Positions 54,685 to 63,913 of a stretch of 64,000 nt of DNA are shown here, one piece after another (the first letter of the stretch is position 1; each line of letters begins with the position of its first letter). Origin of the DNA: CAVOOW01 sp963697675 (lineage in GTDB: Bacteria; Actinomycetota; Actinomycetes; JACCUZ01). Where the stretch lies: NCBI GenBank assembly GCA_963697675.1, contig CAVOOW010000009.1:226708-290707 (forward strand), in the 5' to 3' direction. The notes below the pieces were generated by a model, which searched no databases, was not told the origin of the DNA, and worked only from the letters and a program-made list of their open reading frames with translations. Both the position numbers and the translations under genes were made by a program.

Positions 54685-55246
54685 TCACGAGATGTCCAGG
54701 ACCGTAGCCCTCCGAGCGCGGGTCACGAGGGCTTTGATGTCAACGCAGCCATCGGGCAGGGCGTCGAACGGGAACCACGCCACGTCGCTCGACTCGTCGC
54801 TGACCGATGGAATCGCGCCTGCGGGTGCGACCACGGCGTAGCGCACGTCGAGATGCTCCGCGCAACTGCCGAACGCCGAAGACAACACGTGACGGTCGAG
54901 ATCGACCGGCCCGTCGCCGACGAGCCGCAGGTCGTCGATGCCCGACTCCTCGCGCGCCTCACGCAACGCGGCGGCGGCGAGCGTCGCATCACCGGGCTCG
55001 CAGTGGCCGCCGACCTGCGCCCAGAAACCACCCTTGCGATGCAACGTCAACAGCACGTGCGATCCGCTGGGATCCAGCACCAGCGCGCTTGCCGTGAGGT
55101 GAGCGGGCACGCAGTCCCGCGTCGACTCCGTCGGGGTTGGCGGCCAAGAAGTCGAGGTACGACGACCGCAGCTGATCCTGGTCGTCGCCGTCGGCGTGGA
55201 AGGTGCGCAGCACTCGCACCGCGTCGGCGTGAAGCCCCTCGCTCAC
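54685..55246 (-). CDS. Nudix hydrolase (frameshifted)
   Basis: GTG 55246 (VSEGLHADAVRVLRTFHADG) begins an N-terminal helix typical of actinobacterial Nudix proteins that precedes the domain. The Nudix box is GGHCEPGDATLAAAALREAR followed by EESGI. HLTASALVLDPSGSHVLLTL and SDESSDVAWFPFDALPDGC flank it. One frameshift lies near 55112. An alternative short form from ATG 55110 would lack the N-terminal helix. The substrate, a nucleoside diphosphate derivative, is not evident. Confidence 0.82.
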
Positions 55247-55280
55247 AGCGCTATGCCTGATGGTGAGCTCGCAGGCTCGC

Positions 55281-56669
55281 TCACTTCTCGTCGTCGGTCG
55301 TGCCCTTTGCCGCGCCAGGGTCATCGGGCGCCTCGGTGTCGTCGAGGCCCGACAGGTCCAGGGGCACCGACGAGGCACCGCTGGCGAAGTCGGCGGGGGA
55401 GTCGAGGTCGTCGCTGGTCGGCAGAAGGTCGGGGTGACTCCAGATCGCGTCGCGCCCGTCGATGCCGCGCGTGGTCGTGACGGCGTTCCACAGCGCGGCG
55501 GCCTCTCGCAGCCGCCGCGGCCGCAGCTCCAGACCGACCAGGGAGGCGAACGTCGCTTCGGCGGGCCCTCCGCTGGCGCGCCGGCGCCGGACGGTCTCGC
55601 GCAGCGCGCTGGCCGAGGGCAGGTGCGGGGTCGCTGCCGTGTCGACGACTTCGTCGACCCAGCCTTCGACGAGGGCGAGCGCCGTCTCGAGACGGGCCAG
55701 TGCGGCTTTCTGCTCGGGGGTGTCCTCGGGCTCGAACAGCCCGCCGGTGAGCGCCTCTTGCAGCGCCTCCGGGTTGGACGGGTCGATGCGGCCAACCAGC
55801 TCCTCGAGACGCGAGGTGTCGATGCTGATGCCCCGCGCGTAGGCGCTGACGGCGTCGACGAGGTGGCTGCGCAGCCACGGCACGTGGGCGAACAGGCGAT
55901 GGTGGGCCGCCTCACGCAGCGCGAGGTAGAGGCGCACCTGGTCCTCGGGAACGCCGAGACCCTCGCCGAACGCCGTGACGTTCTGCGGCAGCAGGGCTGC
56001 CTTGCCGGCGGGTGAGAGCGGCAGGCCGACGTCGGTCGAGCCGACCACCTCGGTCGCCAGCGAGCCTAGGGCCTGGCCGATCTGGCTGCCGAACATCGCC
56101 CCGCCGATGCTGGTCATCATCTGCTGCAGCGGGCCTGCGGCACCCAGCAGGGCCTGCAGCTGCTCGGGCGCTGCACCGAGCGCGCTCATCGGGCCGCTGT
56201 CGCCGCCGAGCATCGCGCCCATCGACTCGACGGCCTTGGCCGCGACCGGGTCGACGATGGCCTTCCAGGCCGGCAGAGTCGCCTCGACCCATTCCGCGCG
56301 GCTCCAGGCACTGGCCGACGTCGCGCCGGCCGGCAGGGCAGTTGCCGCGTCGAGCCAGAGCTCTGCCAGCCGCATCGCGTCGGCGACCTCCATGCGCTCG
56401 GCGCCGCTGACCGACCGGTCACCAGCGGCCGCGACGGCTTGCCGCGCGACGTCGCGCGCGAGGTCCCAGTTGACCGGGCCGCCCTGCCAGGAGAGCAGCT
56501 GCCCGAGCCGCTGGAAGGCCGCACCTATGTCCTGCGGTGCGCCGCCGGCACCGAACAGCGCGGAGAACGGGTCGGCGCCGCCAGCCGGCACCGGCTTGTT
56601 CCCGGACTGGTCGTCATCGTCCGGAGAGCTGTCGTCGTCTCGTCCGAAGCCGAAAGGGACGTCGCCCAC
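55281..56669 (-). CDS. DUF2342 zinc-dependent protease-like protein
   Basis: The 462-residue protein starts MGDVPFGFGRDDDSSPDDDD and has the DUF2342 blocks FQRLGQLLSWQGGPVNWDLA, MTSIGGAMFGSQIGQALGSL, QVRLYLALREAAHHRLFAHV and EDTPEQKAALARLETALALV. Members carry a putative zincin-like EAAHxRLF helix; activity is unproven. M. tuberculosis has its homologue Rv3195 in the same cluster. It is divergent from the SDR gene and intact. Confidence 0.87.
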   Translation of the reverse strand: MGDVPFGFGRDDDSSPDDDDQSGNKPVPAGGADPFSALFGAGGAPQDIGAAFQRLGQLLSWQGGPVNWDLARDVARQAVAAAGDRSVSGAERMEVADAMRLAELWLDAATALPAGATSASAWSRAEWVEATLPAWKAIVDPVAAKAVESMGAMLGGDSGPMSALGAAPEQLQALLGAAGPLQQMMTSIGGAMFGSQIGQALGSLATEVVGSTDVGLPLSPAGKAALLPQNVTAFGEGLGVPEDQVRLYLALREAAHHRLFAHVPWLRSHLVDAVSAYARGISIDTSRLEELVGRIDPSNPEALQEALTGGLFEPEDTPEQKAALARLETALALVEGWVDEVVDTAATPHLPSASALRETVRRRRASGGPAEATFASLVGLELRPRRLREAAALWNAVTTTRGIDGRDAIWSHPDLLPTSDDLDSPADFASGASSVPLDLSGLDDTEAPDDPGAAKGTTDDEK

Positions 56670-56705
56670 GCCTTCACCTCGTGTCGTTGGCAGGATGGGA
56701 CCACC

Positions 56706-56750
56706 ATGTCGAACCTAGTCAATGTGCCAACCCCTGTGGTGGCCTGGTGA
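56706..56750 (+). CDS. Possible 14-residue leader peptide
   Basis: ATG 56706 encodes MSNLVNVPTPVVAW and stops at TGA 56748-56750, which overlaps the GTG start (56747) of the SDR gene. The SDR gene has no other clear ribosome site, so coupling through this ORF is possible. No regulatory element is visible. Confidence 0.35.
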   Translation: MSNLVNVPTPVVAW

Positions 56751-57847
56751 GTTCCCCGGAGACGGCCGACACGCCTGCCGTTCGCTCACGGCGGACCCGC
56801 AGGCCCGTCATCGCGGTCACGGGCGCGGCCTCCGGCCTCGGTCAGGCGGTCGCCGCGAGCCTGGCACGGCGGCCCGATGTCGCCAAGGTCGTCGCGATCG
56901 ACGACCGGCGTGGTGACGTCGACGGCGTCACGTGGCGGGTGGTCGACGTGTGCGACCCGGCGCTGGCGGGCCGGATCGGCAAGGTCGACACGATCGTCCA
57001 CCTCGACGTCGATGCGTCCATTGACCCGCGGCGGGACGAACGCCCGGGGCGCAACGTCCGTGGGACGCAGACGGTGATCACGGCAGCGGCGGCCAGGGGC
57101 GTACGTCGCGTGGTGCTGGTGACGTCGGCGATGGTCTACGGCGCATTGGCCGACAACCCTGTGCCGCTCGATGAGGACGCGCCGCTGCGGGCCATGCCCG
57201 ACGGGTCCTTCGTCTCCGACCTGCTCGAGATCGAACAGCTCGCCCGGCGCGCGTCACTCTCGCACCCGGGACTGTCGGTGACCGTGCTGCGCCCCGCGAC
57301 CGTGGTGGGACCGGGCATCGACAGCATCATGACCCGGCATTTCGAGGCACCGCGGCTGCTGGTCGTGCGTGACTCGCACCCCCGCTGGCAGTTCTGCCAC
57401 ATCGACGATCTGGTCTCGGCGATCGAGCTGGCGGCGCTCGAGCAGGTGACGGGCGTGGTCACCGTCGGCTGCGAGGGCGCCATGGAGCAGTCGGAGGTCG
57501 AGTCGGTGTCCGGCATGCGCCGTATCGAGCTGCCGTCGGCCCTGGCGTTCGGCACGGCCGACCGGCTGCACCGCATCGGGGTGATCCCCGCTCCGGCGAG
57601 CGACCTGCAGTACGTCGTCCACCCGTGGGTGGTGCCGTCGACCCGGCTGCGGGAGGCCGGCTGGCGACCGACGTTCGACAACCCGACGGCGCTCGGCGTG
57701 CTGCTGGAGCAGGTCAGCGGCCATCACGCCCTGGCCTCTCGGCGGGTCGGACGGCGCGACGCGGCGGTCGGCGCTGCTGGAGCCGCCGTCGCAGTGGTCG
57801 GCACGGCCGCGCTCGTGCGCCGCGCCCGGAAGAAGAGGCGAGGTTGA
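56747..57847 (+). CDS. NAD-dependent epimerase/SDR-family protein
   Basis: This 366-residue extended-SDR protein has the nucleotide motif VIAVTGAASGLGQAVAASLA, DTIVHLDVDASIDPRRDERP, VVLVTSAMVYGALADNPVPL with a YGAL motif, LSVTVLRPATVVGPGIDSIM, and a C-terminal basic region RRVGRRDAAVGAAGAAVAVV with a possible membrane helix. It should act on a sugar nucleotide or polyketide-like substrate, unassigned. It is coupled to moaE by stop/start overlap. Intact. Confidence 0.82.
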   Translation: MSSPETADTPAVRSRRTRRPVIAVTGAASGLGQAVAASLARRPDVAKVVAIDDRRGDVDGVTWRVVDVCDPALAGRIGKVDTIVHLDVDASIDPRRDERPGRNVRGTQTVITAAAARGVRRVVLVTSAMVYGALADNPVPLDEDAPLRAMPDGSFVSDLLEIEQLARRASLSHPGLSVTVLRPATVVGPGIDSIMTRHFEAPRLLVVRDSHPRWQFCHIDDLVSAIELAALEQVTGVVTVGCEGAMEQSEVESVSGMRRIELPSALAFGTADRLHRIGVIPAPASDLQYVVHPWVVPSTRLREAGWRPTFDNPTALGVLLEQVSGHHALASRRVGRRDAAVGAAGAAVAVVGTAALVRRARKKRRG

Positions 57848-58269
57848 TGTCGGTCATCAAGCTGCTCGGGGTGCGCGACCAGCCCCTCTCGGTCGACGAG
57901 GTGCTGGCGGCCGTTGCCGACCCTGCTGCCGGTGGGACCGTGGTCTTCATCGGCACCGTGCGTGACGAGGACTCGGGGAAGACGGTCGACGGGCTCGGCT
58001 ACACCGCCCACCCCTCCGTCGAGGACGCGCTCCGGTCGGTCGCAGAGCATGTCGTCGCCACGCATCCTGCGCTCGCCCTCGCCGCCGTACATCGCGTGGG
58101 TTATCTCGAGGTCGGCGACCTCGCGGTGGTCGTGGCGGTCAGCTGCGCGCACCGCGACCAGGCCTTCGCGGCAGCCCGGATGCTGATCGACGACCTCAAG
58201 TCGACGGTGCCGATCTGGAAGCACCAGACGTTCGGCGACGGCACCGACGAATGGGTGGGGTTGCCCTGA
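57847..58269 (+). CDS. moaE: Molybdopterin synthase catalytic subunit MoaE
   Basis: This 140-residue MoaE has VVFIGTVRDEDSGKTVDGLG, VGYLEVGDLAVVVAVSCAHR, and the catalytic-lysine segment DDLKSTVPIWKHQTFGDG. It combines with MoaD to insert sulfur into cyclic pyranopterin monophosphate. ATG 57847 overlaps the SDR stop (57845-57847). No moaD is in the window. Intact. Confidence 0.92.
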   Translation: MSVIKLLGVRDQPLSVDEVLAAVADPAAGGTVVFIGTVRDEDSGKTVDGLGYTAHPSVEDALRSVAEHVVATHPALALAAVHRVGYLEVGDLAVVVAVSCAHRDQAFAAARMLIDDLKSTVPIWKHQTFGDGTDEWVGLP

Positions 58270-58379
58270 CCGTTCCGTCAGACTTGTAGCGACCGTCGGC
58301 GGTTCGGGCGCGGCGGAGCCTGGCGCGGGTTAGCCTGAGGAGGTTCCCGTAATCACCCTGATTTGAGGTCGCTCGAGCA

Positions 58380-58580
58380 ATGACGGCGCTGGCGTGGCTG
58401 GCGATCCCCCTCGTCGCGCTGCTGCTTGCCGTCCTCTGGGTGATGTGGGCCAGCCGCGAGCGCCCGCGTGCCGACACGCACGACACGGTCAAGGAGCACG
58501 AGCGCTTCAAGAGGGCGTTCGACTCCGGGCGGGTCCCACCGCGCGGTCGCGACACGTCGTCGCACGATTCTCTCTCGTAG
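58380..58580 (+). CDS. Small single-span membrane protein
   Basis: This 66-residue peptide (MTALAWLAIPLVALLLAVLW ... PRADTHDTVKEHERFKRAFD) has one hydrophobic helix and a charged cytoplasmic tail. Homologous short proteins are found beside PDZ/Lon-like protease genes in actinobacteria, as far as I recall. It could anchor or assist the next protein. No function is known. Intact. Confidence 0.7.
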   Translation: MTALAWLAIPLVALLLAVLWVMWASRERPRADTHDTVKEHERFKRAFDSGRVPPRGRDTSSHDSLS

Positions 58581-58591
58581 GCTCCTTAGTT

Positions 58592-58649
58592 ATGACTCGC
58601 CGTACCGTGACGCCTGCCCTATGACCCGCCGTACCGTGACGCTTGCGTC
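58592..58649. repeat. 29-bp tandem duplication across a start codon
   Basis: atgac(t/c)cgccgtaccgtgac at 58592 and at 58621 form two copies with a period of 29 bp. Each contains an ATG in a different frame. Only ATG 58621 opens the PDZ/Lon-like protein. Confidence 0.85.
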
Positions 58650-59669
58650 CGCAGGCTTTCTCGTGGTGCTGCTGTCCGCCATCGCGGCGCTGCTGCCAGT
58701 TCCCTACGTCGCGCTCAGCCCCGGCCCCACGACGAACACGCTCGGGGCGGTCGGCGGCAACGAGCTGATCCACATCGAGGGGCACAAGACCTATCCCGAC
58801 AGCGGCCACCTGAACCTGACCACCGTCTCCGTGCTCGGTGGACCCCAGCAGCGCATGGATCTCGTGACGGCGCTGCGCGGCTGGCTCGACAGCTCGATCG
58901 CGGTCATCCCCGAGGAGCAGGTCTATCCCAAGGGCACCGAGCGCCAAGGAGGCCGAGCAGCAGAGCGACGACCAGATGCAGGAGTCGCAGGAGCACGCGA
59001 CGACCGCGGCGCTGCGCAGCCTCGGCATCCCGGTCGAGACGAGCGTCGCCGTCGCCGGGATCCGGCCCGGGTCGCCGTCGAAGGGCAAGCTGCAGGTCGG
59101 CGACGTGATCGTCTCGGTCGACGGCAAGCCGGTCGACGGGGGAGTGGCGCTGCGCGCGGCCATCACTGCCCATGCCCCGGGCGACCCGGTGACGTTCGTC
59201 GTCGAACGTGGCGGTAAGCGCGTCACGCACCAGCGTGACGACGACGAGCGACCAGGGGACCACGATCGTCGGCATCGAGACACGCGACAAGGCGGACTAT
59301 CCGTTCACCGTGCGGATCGGTCTCAAGGACGTGGGCGGCCCGAGCGCCGGGTTGATGTTCGCCCTGGGCATCGTCGACAAGCTGACGCCCGGTTCCTTGA
59401 CCGGTGGAGCGTTCGTCGCCGGCACCGGCGAGATCGACGACAACGGGAAGGTCGGCCCGATCGGCGGGATCACGCAGAAGATGATCGCCGCGCGACGCGC
59501 CGGGGCCACCGTGTTCCTCGCTCCGGCCGGCGACTGCGCCGAGGCGATCACCGCCGTGCCCAAGGGCCTGCGCCTCGTGCGCATCGACTCGCTGGAGTCG
59601 GCGCTGTCCTCGCTCGACGCGCTGCGCGAGAACCCCGACGCCAAGGTTCCGTCCTGCGCCGCCGCCTAG
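58621..59669 (+). CDS. PDZ domain/Lon-like serine protease (frameshifted)
   Basis: ATG 58621 starts MTRRTVTLASAGFLVVLLSA, a membrane anchor. The extracellular part contains a PDZ-like domain (RPGSPSKGKLQVGDVIVSVD) and a Lon-type proteolytic domain with catalytic serine in GGPSAGLMFALGIVDKLTPG and lysine in PIGGITQKMIAARRAGA. Shifts lie near 58945 and 59222. The M. tuberculosis counterpart is Rv3194c in the same cluster. Its role is a membrane-anchored protease, substrates unknown. Confidence 0.85.
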
Positions 59670-59683
59670 CCCGACCGGCGCGC

Positions 59684-60200
59684 TCAGTCCGTCAGGGTCG
59701 CTGACAACGCGTCGGCCAGCCCGGGAACCAGGTCGGCGCCGGTCAGCACCGATTGTTCGTGGTCGTGCGCCCTCATCCGCAGGGCCGAGGCGCGCGAGCC
59801 GTCGCGCAGCACGGCGACGACAATGCGCACCTCCTGCCGCTCGGGGTGCTCGGCCAGCCAGCGCAGCGCTTCCGACTCGTCCTGGGGCATCTCGTGCTCG
59901 ACGGCGGGCGGCACCATGAGGCGCTCGACGGCCAGCGCCGTGCCGAGCACCTCGACGGGCCAGACGATGGCCCCGAGCAGCTCGTCGAGACTCGCGGTGC
60001 TCGGGCAGCTCCCCCTGGTCGACGGGCGTCAGGCTGCCGGGCACGTCGTCGGTCAGGCCCAGCTCGGCGGCGAGCTGGGGCTCCCGGCGCAGCAGGTCGG
60101 CGGTCTCGACGAGCGCGAACAGTGCCGGGGGCTGGTCCCACCCCGCGCCGGCGACCTGTCGTTCGATGTCCAAGGTGAGCTGGTCGAGGCGCGTATTCAC
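59684..60200 (-). CDS. PPA1309-family protein (one frameshift)
   Basis: GTG 60200 opens VNTRLDQLTLDIERQVAGAG and DLLRREPQLAAELGLTDDVP. After a shift near 60000 come ASLDELLGAIVWPVEVLGTA and MPQDESEALRWLAEHPERQE, and the end is VVAVLRDGSRASALRMRAHD ... DALSATLTD. These are the features of the actinobacterial PPA1309 family of unknown function, typically beside the PDZ/Lon-like and UPF0182 genes as here. Length is about 171 residues. It is convergent with the protease gene and divergent from UPF0182. Confidence 0.8.
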
Positions 60201-60314
60201 GTAACGATCCTCCCCGACGGGTGCCTCAGCGTGGGAACTCCCCCCTCCGCTCGGTAGGTTGACTAGAGAACACGCCGCCGCCCCGCGTGCTGGGGCACGA
60301 CGACAGGACCATGA

Positions 60315-63300
60315 GTGAGCTTCGAAATGCCCGGCCCACCCGAAGGCGGCGCCGGAGCGCCCAGACGACCGGTGATGCCGCGTCGACGTCGGGGCCGCGC
60401 GCTGCTGCCGACATTGATCATCGTCGGCGGGCTGATCATCGCCTTCAGCATCTTCACGAGCTTCTACACCGACCTGCTCTGGTATCAGTCCGTCGACTAC
60501 ACGGACGTGTTCACGACGACGCTGCGAGCGAAGGCGCTGCTGTTCTTCGTGTTCGGCATTCTGTTCGCGCTGGCCGTCGGCGCTGAACTTCGTGGTCGCC
60601 TACCGCAAGCGCCCGACCTATCAGGCGCTGATCCCCGGTCAGGCAGAGCTCGACCGCTATCGCACCGCTCTCGACCCCTACCGCCGGGTCGTCGTCATCG
60701 CGATCTGCGTGCTGCTCGGCCTGATCGCGGGATCGAGTGCCTCGGGGGCCTGGCGCACCTACTTGCAGTGGCGCAACGGCCAGTCGTTCGGTGTCAAGGA
60801 CCCGCAGTTCGGCAAGGACATCTCGTTCTTCACGTTCGACCTGCCGTTCTACCGGTTCGTGCTCGGGTTCGCTTTCGCGACCGTTGTGGTGTCCCTGATC
60901 GCCGCGGCCGCCACCCATTACTTGTACGGGGGCTTGCGACTGCAGCCGTTGCTCGGCGAACGCGCCACACCGGCAGCGCGCGTACACCTGTCTGTCCTGC
61001 TCGGCTCCTTCGTGCTGCTCAAGGCGATCGCTTACTGGCTCGACCGCTATGGGTTGGCCGTGAAGGAGGGCCACATCGGACGTGCCGACTTCACCGGTCT
61101 GGCCTATACCGATGTCAACGCGGTCCTGCTCGGGCGGTCGATCCTCGCGATCATCTCGTTGATCTGCGCCGGACTGTTCTTCGCCAACATCTTCAGGCGT
61201 ACGTGGCTGTTGCCGGCCGTCGGCGTCGGCGGTCTGCTGATCTCCGCGTTGCTCATCGGCGGTATCTATCCCGCGATCGTGCAGCGCTTCGAGGTCAAGC
61301 CCTCCGAGCAGTCGAAGGAGACGCCGTACATCAAGCGCAACATCGACGCGACGCGGGCTGCGTACGGCATCGACAAGGTCAAGGTGCAGACCTACTCGGC
61401 CACCACCGAGGCCAGCGCCAACCAGCTGCGGGCCGACTCGGACACGACGGCAAGCATCCGACTGATCGACCCGGCAATCGTCAGCCCGACGTTCAAGAAC
61501 CTGCAGCAGATCAAGTCCTATTACGACTTCGCGAACGACCTCGACGTCGACCGCTACGTCATCAACGGCGAAAAGCGCGACGTTGTGGTGGCCGCACGCG
61601 AGCTCGACCTGACCGGCCTGCCGGCTGCGCAGAGCAACTGGATCAACGACCACACCGTCTACACGCACGGGTTCGGGTTCGTCGCTGCGCTCGGCAACAC
61701 CAGCGACGGGGGTCGGCCGGCGTTCGTGTCCTCGGGCATCCCGCCGACCGGGGAGCTCAAGGTGGGGCAGCCGCGCATCTACTTCGGCGAGGAGTCGCCG
61801 AGCTACAGCATCGTGGGCAGCCCGAAGGGTGCGTCCCCCCAGGAGCTCGACTTCCCGACCGACACCGGCGCTGGTGGTCAGAAGAACAGCACGTACGACG
61901 GTGGTGGCGGTGTCGCCGTCGGGTCCTTCTGGCGCAAGCTCATCTTCGCCACGAAGTACCAGGAGTCGAACATCTTCCTGTCCAACCAGGTGAACTCGGC
62001 ATCGCACATCCTTTACGACCGTGAACCGAAGACCCGGGTCGAGAAGGTCGCACCCTGGTTGACACTCGACGGCGATCCCTATCCGACGATCGTCGACGGC
62101 AAGATCCTCTGGATCGTCGACGGGTACACGACGACGAACGGCTATCCCTACTCCACGCGCAGTTCTCTCGACGACGTCACGGCCGACTCTCAGTCGTCGT
62201 CGGCAACCGCGTTGGTGACGCCGGTGAGTCGTCAGGTGAACTACATCCGCAACTCCGTGAAGGCGACGGTCGACGCCTACACGGGCAAGGTCACGCTCTA
62301 TCAATGGGACCCGAACGACGCGGTCCTGAAGACCTGGATGCACGCGTTCCCCAACACGGTCCAGCCGACAACGGCCATCAGTGACGAGCTCCGGGCGCAC
62401 TTCAAGTACCCCGAGGACCTGTTCAAGGTGCAGCGCGAACTGCTGGCGAACTATCACGTGACCAAGCCCAAGGAGTTCTACAGCGGCGGCGACTTCTGGC
62501 GCGTGCCGATCGACCCGACGACCGACGAGTCGAGCGACGGTCTCCAGCCGCCGTACTACCTCACGCTGCGGATGCCCGGCCAGTCACAGTCGACCTTCTC
62601 GCTCACCTCCGCCTACGTGCCGACCGGTGACCGGAACAACCTCTCGGCGTTCGTCGCCGTGGACGCTGATCCCGGGCCGGACTACGGCCAGTTCCGGGTG
62701 CTTCAGTTACCGCGATCGGTGCAGATCAACGGACCGTCGCAGGTGCAGAACGCGTTCCGGTCCGACGACCAAGTCGCCGAGCAGCTGAACATCCTCAGCC
62801 GCGGCTCGAAGGTGCAGTTCGGCAACCTGCTCACGCTGCCCGTCGGCGGTGGTCTGCTCTATGTCGAGCCGGTCTATGTGCAAGCGGAGGCCTCGACCTC
62901 TTTCCCCTTGCTGCGCAAGGTGCTGGTGGGCTTCGGCGACAAGTTGGCCTTTGAGGACACGTTGCAGGCAGCACTGGACAAGGTGTTCGCCGGTGATTCC
63001 GGGGCGTCGAACGGTGGTGGTGGTACCGGCGGCGACGGCGCGCCCGGGACCGGCGACGGTACGACACCGAACGCGGCGCTGGCGGATGCACTTGCTGATG
63101 CGCAGTCAGCGCTCGTGGACGCGAAGGCTGCGCTCGCCAAGGGCGACTTCACTGCCTACGGAGTCGCACAGGCGAAGTTGACCGACGCGATCCAGCGGGC
63201 ACTGGCGGCCGAGAAGGCGACACCGAAACCGTCGCCGTCACCGTCGGGCACCAGCAAGCCGTCGTCGTCGAGCAGCCCGTCACCGCGCAGAAGAAGGCGG

Positions 63301-63329
63301 CCAACACGCCGGCGCCTGCCCCGAGCTGA
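60315..63329 (+). CDS. UPF0182 family large membrane protein (two frameshifts)
   Basis: The first of about seven N-terminal helices is LLPTLIIVGGLIIAFSIFTS. The conserved FYTDLLWYQSVDYTDVF, QFGKDISFFTFDLPFYRFVL, a large extracellular domain (VDRYVINGEKRDVVVAAREL, APWLTLDGDPYPTIVDGKIL) and a low-complexity C-tail characterise UPF0182 (Rv3193c type). Shifts lie near 60585 and near 63260. Without the second shift the frame would run through the downstream tRNA to 63537; corrected, it ends NTPAPAPS at 63329. GTG 60315 is the start (VSFEMPGPPEGGAG). Length is about 1004 residues. Function is unknown. Confidence 0.87.
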
Positions 63330-63365
63330 CCGTCGGCGCCTGTCCGCCTCGGCGTACGCCTCGTT

Positions 63366-63395
63366 TTGCAGTTCGACCGTGGAGCTGCCTATAGT
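63366..63395 (+). promoter_or_regulatory. Promoter of the initiator tRNA gene
   Basis: -35 ttgcag (63366-63371), 18-bp spacer, -10 tatagt (63390-63395); the tRNA begins 12 bp later. Confidence 0.8.
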
Positions 63396-63407
63396 TAGGC
63401 ACAACGA

Positions 63408-63483
63408 CGCGGGGTGGAGCAGCTCGGTAGCTCGCTGGGCTCATAACCCAGAGGTCGCAGGTTCAATCCTGCCCCCGCTACCA
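63408..63483 (+). tRNA. Initiator tRNA-fMet (CAT anticodon)
   Basis: A full cloverleaf folds from 63408 with encoded CCA at 63481-63483. The acceptor stem has an unpaired first position (C1 opposite T72), and the anticodon stem holds three G:C pairs (gggctcataaccc) around cat, both hallmarks of the initiator. The D arm (ggagcagctcggtagctc) and T arm (gcaggttcaatcctgc) are normal. Confidence 0.95.
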
Positions 63484-63501
63484 AGAAGAGTGCAGGCCAG
63501 A

Positions 63502-63532
63502 GGCCTGATCCGGAAGTCTCCGGGGTCAGGCC
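63502..63532 (+). terminator. Hairpin after the tRNA
   Basis: ggcctgatccgga / tccggggtcaggcc pairs with one G-T pair and one bulge, 19 bp after the tRNA. No T-run follows. Two tandem catttgaccgt repeats come next at 63539-63560. Confidence 0.6.
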
Positions 63533-63712
63533 ATTGATCATTTGACCGTCATTTGACCGTGAACTCTTCCGTCACGCGGCGGTCAGCCGCGGTTCGGGAC
63601 CGCACAGGCGGCACTGACGGTGGGGGCTCACGACGTCCACTCGCGCCGACAGGAAAGTGGTCCGCGATCGTGTGGTCCTGCGGCATGTAGGGCATACCGG
63701 GACGACCCGGCG

Positions 63713-63913
63713 ATGTCGGACCTGGCGCAGTTGAAGTTGCACGGCAAGTTCCCGGATCTGACCGAGGCACTGACCGGGCATTTCGACGATCATCACGCGC
63801 TGCTGGTCGGTGCGATGCTGCACCAGCTCGACCACGTCCAGGCCGCCCTACTCGAGCTGGACGCGACGATCGCGGTGGCGTTGCACCGTGGGCAAAACGA
63901 TCGGAGCTGCTGA
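63713..63913 (+). pseudogene. IS110-family transposase fragment
   Basis: The peptide LKLHGKFPDLTEALTGHFDD HHALLVGAMLHQLDHV fits the central region of IS110-type transposases, where K-x-P-x-L-x-EALTGxF-x-x-HHAFL precedes a coiled segment ending ALLELDATI. There is no DEDD N-terminal domain upstream, and no clear C-terminal serine domain in the 90 bases before the window ends. It is a remnant, or an element continuing past the window in another frame. Insertion next to the initiator tRNA is notable. Confidence 0.6.

Noticed and set aside
60592..63537. UPF0182 protein extending through the initiator tRNA.
   Set aside because: The frame after about 63260 gives basic low-complexity residues and overlaps a perfect tRNA; a one-base shift gives a stop at 63329 before the tRNA promoter.
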